Source of the DNA: Siphonodentalium dalli
Taxonomy: Eukaryota > Mollusca > Scaphopoda > Gadilida > Siphonodentaliidae
Length of the DNA stretch: 64,000 nt
Assembly: GCA_032622095.1 (NCBI GenBank)
Contig: CP136061.1
Coordinates: 134,565,587 to 134,629,586, forward strand
Direction: 5' to 3'
The notes below the pieces were generated by a model that did no database searches, was not told the origin of the DNA, and saw nothing but the letters and a program-made list of their open reading frames with translations. Below are positions 57,389 to 64,000 of this stretch, piece by piece; position 1 is the stretch's first letter, and each line of letters starts with the position of its first letter. Made by a program: the position numbers and the translations under genes.

Positions 57389-58245
57389 ATTATATATACC
57401 CAACAATCCGCATATTATATAGACTACAGACTGTCTAGCTTGTTCCATGTGATGCCCCATGTATACACAGCTCCGTTCGCGTGGAACAATTTAACCGCAA
57501 GTCTACTGTGCGGATTGTTGGGTATCTTCATCAACCCCATTTCAAAGAATAATCCGATGAATTCCGCGTCCAAAATGCACTATTTAAAGAGGCATGTATT
57601 ATGCCGAATTATCCACAGGCCCCTGAGGGGATTACCAGATATACCAAAATATTTCGTTGTGTCGATCTTAATGGCCATGAAATTTCCTTTCTTTTGATAT
57701 ACAATCCGATAGTATCAAACGAATAGAAGTCGAGATATCGTATCGAAAACTAGCAAACGCTACCGACGAAAGCGGTCGTCATGCAGTTTCCCTGTCCGTT
57801 AAGCAGTGATTATGCCGGATATACCAATTCAATTATTACGATCGCAATTGGGGCATGCATAGTTTGGCTGAGTTGCCAATGTTTTAGAATTATTGAGGAT
57901 ATTAGGAGGACCCGTTTTACTCCCAAATTCCCAGTAGATATTGCACGTTTTCGGTACCATGTCTCGACTTCTCTTCGTTTGATTATATATTCGTTTGGAA
58001 TATATTGTGACTGCATGAGTTGAACGATTTTGAGAATCTATGAGGAATATGAAAGATTGTGTGTTTCTCCCAAAATCGGACTTGTGAACCCTGTCACTGG
58101 TACAGTATATATTGGTTTCGCTGCTATTTTTCACAGGGACCTGTGGAATTATCTAATTGCTCAACCCCCGACGGGAGTCCGCGTTCACCACTATATATAA
58201 CTATATATAGTGAGAAAGACACTCGATCGAAACATTAGCTCAACT
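57389..58245. other. no gene seen
   Basis: CAACAATCCGCATATTATAT (near 57400) has a partial inverse GTGCGGATTGTTGGGTAT (near 57509), spanning about 120 bp. Overlapping ORFs at 57440-58134 are not supported. Confidence 0.4.
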
Positions 58246-58520
58246 CTAACCCTCCAATGACTGGGGCTTCCTAAAATGCTACGAAAACCCTGTGCCAATG
58301 CATTCTCTTATATATGCGAGTCTCTCATATGAACCTCGCATATATATATAGGAGAATAAATTGGCCTAACAATATATAACCTTGACCTTGTAACCCATTC
58401 CATGCTCTTACATATATGCGAAGCTCCTATGCCACCGGGAGACTCGCATATATACGAAAGTGCACTGGCAATGATCTGACATAATGCTGCACCACCACAG
58501 CTCCAGTCACGAAATGGTTC
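58246..58520 (+). mobile_element. TTAA double-hairpin element B, copy 5
   Basis: The left border is mutated to CTAA, then CCCTCCAATGACTGGGGC; the right end GCTCCAGTCACGAAATGGTT has lost TTAA. Both internal hairpins contain small insertions. An older copy. Confidence 0.7.
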
Positions 58521-59413
58521 ATATAACCATCATGCAGAGCAAAGGTAGGGCATCATATGGAACAAGCTGACCACTTGTCTAATATGCGGAACAACCTCTT
58601 ATATAAACAGCAGAGATATGATTTTTCAGTTCTCTCACAGTGTTTCCTATAATTTAACTTGCTCCGTCCATATTTACGATGGCGGTCAGATACCTGAAAT
58701 CAATTGTGTTGCAATCTCACACTATCATAGACGGAATTAAAGTAGTCTGCCCAACTAATGGTCCGTTATATCAAGGAATGTATGATATTCAACTATCAAT
58801 GCATAATAAAATAGTAATGGTAATAAAATCATATAGCGCACGGAAGCTTTTGTAATTTTACTAAGTTTTCATATTTTATTGTTATTTGATGAAACCACAG
58901 TATAGTTATTCTCATTCTGTTCACACACAAGAAGATGGCCATTTAGGAAATAACTCCATTAATAAGGCAACGGTTATGGTCTGCACGCGAGTCATTAATG
59001 ACGTACCGCCCAGCGCGTTTGTGTTCAAAATATGCTTATATTTCACGCTTGATCTAATCTTGAGATTCAAGCCCCACTAATGACTTTACCTACCTTTTGC
59101 TAATTCTCAATGATATGATGAAATTGCGAGACTATAAAATAATTTTGTAAGAACCCCGGCGAGACGTTTTATTTATAATGTCGAGTTAGTCTATGCAACA
59201 CATATGTCTGTTATCGTAATGTCAAGTTCTATATACGAAATGTATTAAGAATGGTTAAAGCGACCCTAAAAGGTACTCGCAATGGGCAAATGTGCAAAAT
59301 ATTTAAAAGTCTGTAAAAACATGCGCCACCCCTATAAGAAGAACAAGATAAACATTATTATTGGTGTCATTGTTGATAGTTCTCAAATAACGAATATTCA
59401 CATGTTGAAACCA
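58521..59413. other. no gene seen
   Basis: AT-rich DNA with nothing recognised. Confidence 0.5.
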
Positions 59414-59453
59414 TTGTTATGTAAACAAAACTGTTACAGTGATTTGTCAACAA
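59414..59453 (+). repeat. element M, single arm
   Basis: TTGTTATGTAAACAAAACTG followed by TTACAGTGATTTGTCAACAA, the exact inverse type of the right arm at 24486-24525. Confidence 0.55.
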
Positions 59454-59930
59454 ATATCGCTAATAGCTAATGGCTAATGGTGTTGCATGTTATAGAGTGA
59501 TATTCAGAATTTTGTCAATGCTTTGACCTTTTCCTACGTTCACCGCAAGTTTGGTATCTTCAAGTTTTTATTATAAACGTTGGTATCTTGTTTGACTGCA
59601 TGGATGGACTTTTATCGGTAAATCCAGACAGAAGTACTGTATATATAACAATGTTGTTGACATGCGAATTATTATTATTGACGGATGGATGCTTTTGTGA
59701 ACTTTAACGATGCCTGTGCCTTACTGATAATGACTGCAATAATGTTTCTTCTCTTGCCTGTTAAACTGATTATTGCCTTAGGGAAGTTTGACTATATATA
59801 TCGGACTGTGGATCTTTAAATCCTCAATTTGGGTTACGGAGACAATGAGGGAATCAGGGAGCCAATGATTTTCTCCAATTCGCCCGCTGTATATATTGAT
59901 TATACCATGATGCTACCAGTTTTCCATGTC
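59454..59930. other. no gene seen
   Basis: AT-rich DNA with nothing recognised. Confidence 0.5.
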
Positions 59931-60350
59931 AAGCCTGCAAATAGTGTGTCTGTCATTTGCAGAATGAGGTCCCCAGTGGGTTAATTTAGTAATGCTATCC
60001 CGCACAGCGGGCTATAGCCCGCTGTACGTGCGGGATAACGTCAATAAATTCACCCTCTGGGAATCTCAATATGTTTAGATCTCATCTTCTGGGAAGTATT
60101 TATAGTCTCAAACTAACATTGTTTTAAGTTACCTTTTCCCTTCTGGGATGTTTCTATAACCCCTAATTTTCAGAAGATAAAATGCATAATCGAGGTGACT
60201 AATGGGTGAACATCACCAACTTCAACTGGGCAGGAACTGCAATCTGAACCTATTTATATAGGTATCCACAGCAGTTGATGCGGAATAGCCTCACTAAATT
60301 CACACTCTGGATACCTCATTCTGAAAATGACAGACACCCTATTTGCAGGC
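59931..60350 (+). mobile_element. double-hairpin foldback element C, copy 4
   Basis: The outer ends AAGCCTGCAAATAGTGTGTC and ACACCCTATTTGCAGGC show the family's full terminus best. The left hairpin loop carries an extra inverted CAGCGGGCTATAGCCCGCTG. The right hairpin is deleted down to one arm. Confidence 0.75.
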
Positions 60351-60524
60351 GTTTCCTTGTGCATGGAGTCTAAAAGGCCGCAGATATAAAGCTAAATTCA
60401 CTGAGAAATCTCTCCACTTCATGCATTGAGACCACCGACCATCGGTTCGGAATTGAAAAACTTGCTCAAATAAATGAACCAAAGTGCCCTCCTGTACATT
60501 GACCAAGTATCGAAAACCCGCGCA

Positions 60525-60600
60525 TACCGGGAATCGATCTAGCGTGGCCGTCGGCGGACTAATGCAACTATGCACCTTACCAACGAGCATCCGATGGACG
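60525..60600 (-). mobile_element. tRNA-like SINE head fragment
   Basis: Minus strand: A-box-like TCGTTGGTAAGG (60586-60575) and B-box-like AGATCGATTCCCGG (60541-60528) at tRNA spacing, with GTCCGCCGACGGCC between them. Acceptor-stem pairing is not evident, so a tRNA-derived repeat is more likely than a functional tRNA gene. Confidence 0.4.
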
Positions 60601-62689
60601 CGAAAGATTTCTTTGAAGACTATTGAATTCTTTTGAGGAAAGGAAATGTGTGTGTTTTTGTCAGAGCTCCGAGACACCACTGCTTTCTTCTCCCTATAGT
60701 ATTTATTGCAAAGGAGGAACAAGGTAATGCTATAGTTGTAACAGCTACGGGCGTACACAGAAGAGGGACATCCTGTGATACAAACGGAACGACAACAGGC
60801 GGAGAAAACTGAAATTAATCAACGACATTTGCCCACCCGTGAACACGACCATAACCAGAACATAATAATCGGGTATAAAATCGGGGATGAAATATACCAC
60901 ACAATTCAAAAAGAAATACCAGACTTATCAAAGTGTTCTTTATGTATGATGATATTGTACAGCACCTCCCAAGGAGCTGCAACTTAATTTTATTTAACGT
61001 TGTCGTTAACTTGCTCTTCGATAAGTGTTATAGCAGTGGTAATCGTTTGATATGCACCAGATAATTAGCAAAGCAATAGAATTAACAGCCTATTTATCAG
61101 TACGTTTATGCGAAAATGCAGAATGTTTTCCATATATCGGAATAATCTGACAAAAGCCATAGGATTGACTGATTTATATAGATCTTTGATATGCATGGCT
61201 ATAAAATACAGATATGCAATTCACTGTATATACTATCTTTGACCAGCACAGCCATACCATTCAGCAAATAGTTTACCGAGGTATAATGCTACATACACTA
61301 TGCAAGGTATTTGCCAGGCCGTTTAATAACAAAAAGTCTGAACAAAATGTCTAGACCTCCTTTGAACCATCTGTCCCGATCCTATTTATTAGCTGCATTC
61401 AGCCACTGAAACTCGTTGGTGATGATACATCCATACTCCAAAATTAACTAACTTGATTAATCAACTGAACTAAACTGATTGACACTAACTAACACTTGAT
61501 TGTCAATTTACTAACTTGATATTTCAACTTAACACTATATATAAGCCGCGTTCACACAAATATGCAGGTATTTCGTCATAAAAAAACATATGGTGCGACA
61601 ATATGAACAGCAACATGCGTATAAAATGCATCTTTACCAAAACTAACGACAAGCGAAGAAAACTTTCTGTATATAGTTCCATATGTAAAGATGCTATTGA
61701 TATGCCTTCAAATACCCGTATAATTGATTCTTGCGAGATACATTTAGTTGAAAGCTATAATCGTACGGGGAATTTCCAGCAGCATCGATACAGGTGGAAC
61801 TACAAAGTTGTTACTTCTCATGTAGATATAGCTGTGGTATATAGTTGATTTCATAAGCAGTTTTGCATGCGTTATAGCTTGTTGCATGATCTAAATACCT
61901 ACAAAAAATGCCAGGCAGATTGGCCAGTGTGTGAACGCGTCCTATATATATATCTATAACTTGAATCGGTTACATGTAGTTAATTTAGAACCGAATTTGT
62001 ATGAAATTGGTTGGTATTTTAGCCATTTTTTTGTTCCGTCTGTGACATATTATAGTTTCGAATAAAACTCTGCATGCACTCTTTACATCATTAGCCAATT
62101 TTGATTCGTTGGTTCCAACATTTCGATCTGAACAATAAGGAGCGCTCCTCCATTCCTATATATATATATATATAGCAACAGGTTTGTCGAATATGTGAGA
62201 AGGAAGACGCAAGCAATAACATGCAAAGAATCTGGTTAAACTGGTGAGGAATCGACAAAACCAACCAAATGAGGAACCAACGTGGAAACCTATAGGAACC
62301 AAATTTGTACCACGCAGGAGATAAGGATAAGAACCAAATTGAGGAACCTAATATTTTATAGTGTATGTTTTTCATCGCCCGACCAAAATCCAAACAGCAT
62401 GACGAAATAGGAATAGTTTCGGACCCAATTTTGTTCGCGATTAGTAAAGTTCGGCGTAGTCAACGTTTGGTGTCATGAGGGAGAACTATATCGGGAGGGG
62501 GGGGGGGCGAACATCATGCACCCGATTGAGAAAATAGAAAAGAAATAAACATATATAAAATATATATAAGGATTGCACATCGAAGATGGCTGGCACTCGT
62601 CCAGTTTTGTTTTGGTTTTCATAAAAGAGTGACTGTCAGAAAAGAATTTGCAAATTATTGACATTAATTGTGTTCAATGTATTGATTTA
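60601..62689. other. no gene; TA repeat
   Basis: AT-rich DNA with a (TA)n tract at about 62157-62175 and a G-run near 62494-62508. The ORFs here are short and unsupported. Confidence 0.5.
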
Positions 62690-63300
62690 ACGACCTGCTA
62701 AAAAACATGCAAAGGGTCATAGCTCAGGTAAAAGTAATCCGACAAACCTGGTTTTCGAACTCAGGTTATCGCGCTAACGATCTTAAAATTGCTAAATAAA
62801 AAAATAGACAAACCAAGGGCCATAACTCCCACGGCATGTAAAAATAATCACACATCAGGTTTTCGAACTCGATAAAGATATTGTTGGGAAATATCAAATG
62901 CCAAATACGAATGGATCTATTGACGTTTTTTCAAGTTATCGCATCAACGCCTTTGACAAATAGACACACTATATATATAAAGCCCCATCACTCAGGTAAA
63001 ACTAATCTGACAAACCTGGTTTTGGAGATCGATTGATATATTGTTGTGAAAGATCCATATGAATGGAATCAGACTCAGTTAACTTTTGTTCAAGTTATCG
63101 CGCTAATTGCCTTAAAATTGTTTTGTTTTTTTAAATATATAGACAAACTAAGGGACATAACCTGGTTTTTGAACTCGATCGAGAGATTTTTGCAAAAGAT
63201 CCATATCCCAAATATGAATGGAATATTGGTTCATGTTTGTTCAAGTTGTTGCGCTATAACGGCCTTGAACATGCTTAATATATAGACAAACGACCATATG
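62690..63300 (+). repeat. about 185-bp tandem repeat array
   Basis: Three to four diverged units share GACAAACCTGGTTTTCGAAC, TCGATNGANATATTGTTG, CCAAATACGAATGGA, TTCAAGTTATCGCGCTAA, CCTTAAAATTG and an ATAGACAAACNAAGGGNCATA junction. The style is that of core repeats in rolling-circle elements; no ends were identified. It stops about 110 bp before the promoter candidate. Confidence 0.75.
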
Positions 63301-63410
63301 TCAAATAATAAGTCGAGTTTTGAAGCGGGCTCAAAATAGTCATAGATTTCTGGGGTACGGAAGCACTATGCGCATAAACAAAATGAAACAAGTTTACACA
63401 TTGTTCTCGG

Positions 63411-63417
63411 GTATAAA
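63411..63417 (+). promoter_or_regulatory. candidate TATA box
   Basis: GGGTATAAAACTAA lies 71 bp upstream of the ATG at 63482. A start site about 30 bp downstream would give a 5' leader of about 40 bases. Confidence 0.4.
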
Positions 63418-63481
63418 ACTAACCCAGGAGTTTACGTCGCCGAAGCTGATGGCATAATAGCGGTCTACGGGAGATAACATT

Positions 63482-63582
63482 ATGAGCAGCCCCCGTCGAG
63501 AAAGAGTCATCAAACTCCACGAGTCTCGTGGCATCAGCGATTACGATGCAGCAGAGACTGGTGCGATCAAAGACTCCAACAG
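63482..63582 (+). CDS. candidate first coding exon, unknown protein
   Basis: ATG at 63482 (ACATTATGAGC) is preceded by an in-frame TAG at 63458-63460, so this is the first possible start. It opens 33 codons plus two bases to a GT donor (AACAG|GTAACC) at 63583, a phase-2 exon. The start reads MSSPRRERVIKLHESRGISD followed by YDAAETGAIKDSN: polar, basic then acidic, no signal peptide. Codon composition is balanced and GC-richer than anything nearby, unlike the AT-driven ORFs elsewhere. Together with the TATA box this is the best host-gene signal in the window. The frame closes at TAA immediately after the donor, so splicing is required for a longer product. I do not recognise the family. Confidence 0.5.
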
Positions 63583-63838
63583 GTAACCAGAAAAATATAA
63601 ACAGTCACTGTTTTATTCAGCTGTGTATGATTATTATTTTCAAAATATAAACACCGCCAATTGGACAAGCACAAAAGGATACACGACTGAATATCCGCCT
63701 GATATGATAGATTTTATTAGACTCCATTATTTCATTACTCCTTTGTTGTGAACAAGATGCAATTATTCTCGGCTCAAGGTTCCTAAGACGTAGATCTGCG
63801 TGGGATAATGTTAACGCATCGATAGCTCGGTCCCGATG

Positions 63839-64000
63839 TTAAAGACATATTATGGACTTGTTCGGGAGTGTGAACTTGTTAAAGTGATATGAAATATAAA
63901 TGGAGAATAATCTTGTTCAAAGAAGTAATTTTTACAAATATTATATCCAAATTGACAACAGACACATTCATTCTTATATATTAATTAAAGATGGATTATC
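63839..64000 (-). repeat. repeat I, copy 3, rearranged
   Basis: The first 38 bp (TTAAAGACATATTATGGACT then TGTTCGGG) are the plus-strand 5' end of repeat I. From 63877 the sequence switches to the reverse complement of its 3' end (TTAAAGTGATATGAAATATA, then GAACAAG-type inverted sequence) and runs off the window. This could be a fold-back copy or two adjacent insertions. Confidence 0.65.

Noticed and set aside
60525-60600. Functional tRNA gene
   Set aside because: Box-like motifs are present but I could not find a paired acceptor stem or a regular anticodon arm, so I treat it as a tRNA-derived repeat.

Overview
The window looks like intergenic or intronic DNA from a marine invertebrate, most likely a mollusc. 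By inspection it is AT-rich. It has no long uninterrupted gene, no bacterial-type operons and no recognisable rRNA. It is packed with short non-autonomous mobile elements, tRNA-derived SINE heads and arrays of roughly 160-bp monomers of the kind known from Helentron-related elements of molluscs. The assignment to Mollusca is inference; the species cannot be read from the sequence.

Layout. 0-8.5 kb: dispersed repeats, a minus-strand SINE-like block, one double-hairpin foldback element, and a G-rich 27-bp minisatellite (6.76-7.79 kb) lying between two related copies of a short exon-like segment. 9-20 kb: ten TA-flanked palindromic MITEs begin here (family A; the last is at 31 kb), with two TTAA-flanked double-hairpin elements (family B), a hAT-type MITE with a perfect 8-bp target duplication (17.76 kb), a Helitron-type 3' end (14.83 kb), a 46-bp minisatellite inside a dispersed repeat, and a candidate coding first exon at 13.42 kb. 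21-24 kb: double-hairpin family C and a TIR element with a TTTAA duplication. 24.6-38.5 kb: four satellite-carrying elements with about 160-bp monomers. Two have both ends preserved, and higher-order periods of 796 bp (5 monomers) and 484 bp (3 monomers) can be read from the coordinates. 39-44 kb: TTAA elements, an element built of small palindromes, and a LINE-derived 229-codon ORF that joins a coiled-coil N-terminus to what looks like an ORF2 tail. 46-53.6 kb: paired dispersed repeats, a clear tRNA-derived SINE, and a TIR element whose interior is a run of approximately 20-bp CTTAAG-centred palindromes. 56-60 kb: a 150-bp near-perfect palindrome next to a possible larger TIR element, then further copies of families B and C. 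62.7-63.3 kb: an array of about 185-bp repeats. 63.41-63.58 kb: the best gene signal in the window, a TATA box, an ATG behind an in-frame stop and a 101-nt first coding exon ending at a GT donor, with the rest of the gene presumably beyond the right edge.

How the parts relate. Almost everything that can be named is a passenger element with no transposase of its own. By termini and target duplications these would depend on absent Tc1/mariner-like (TA), piggyBac-like (TTAA), hAT (8 bp) and Helitron/Helentron enzymes. Host gene content is limited to two candidate 5' exons and one doubtful exon-like ORF. Boundaries of diverged elements are approximate, and copy comparisons were made by eye.
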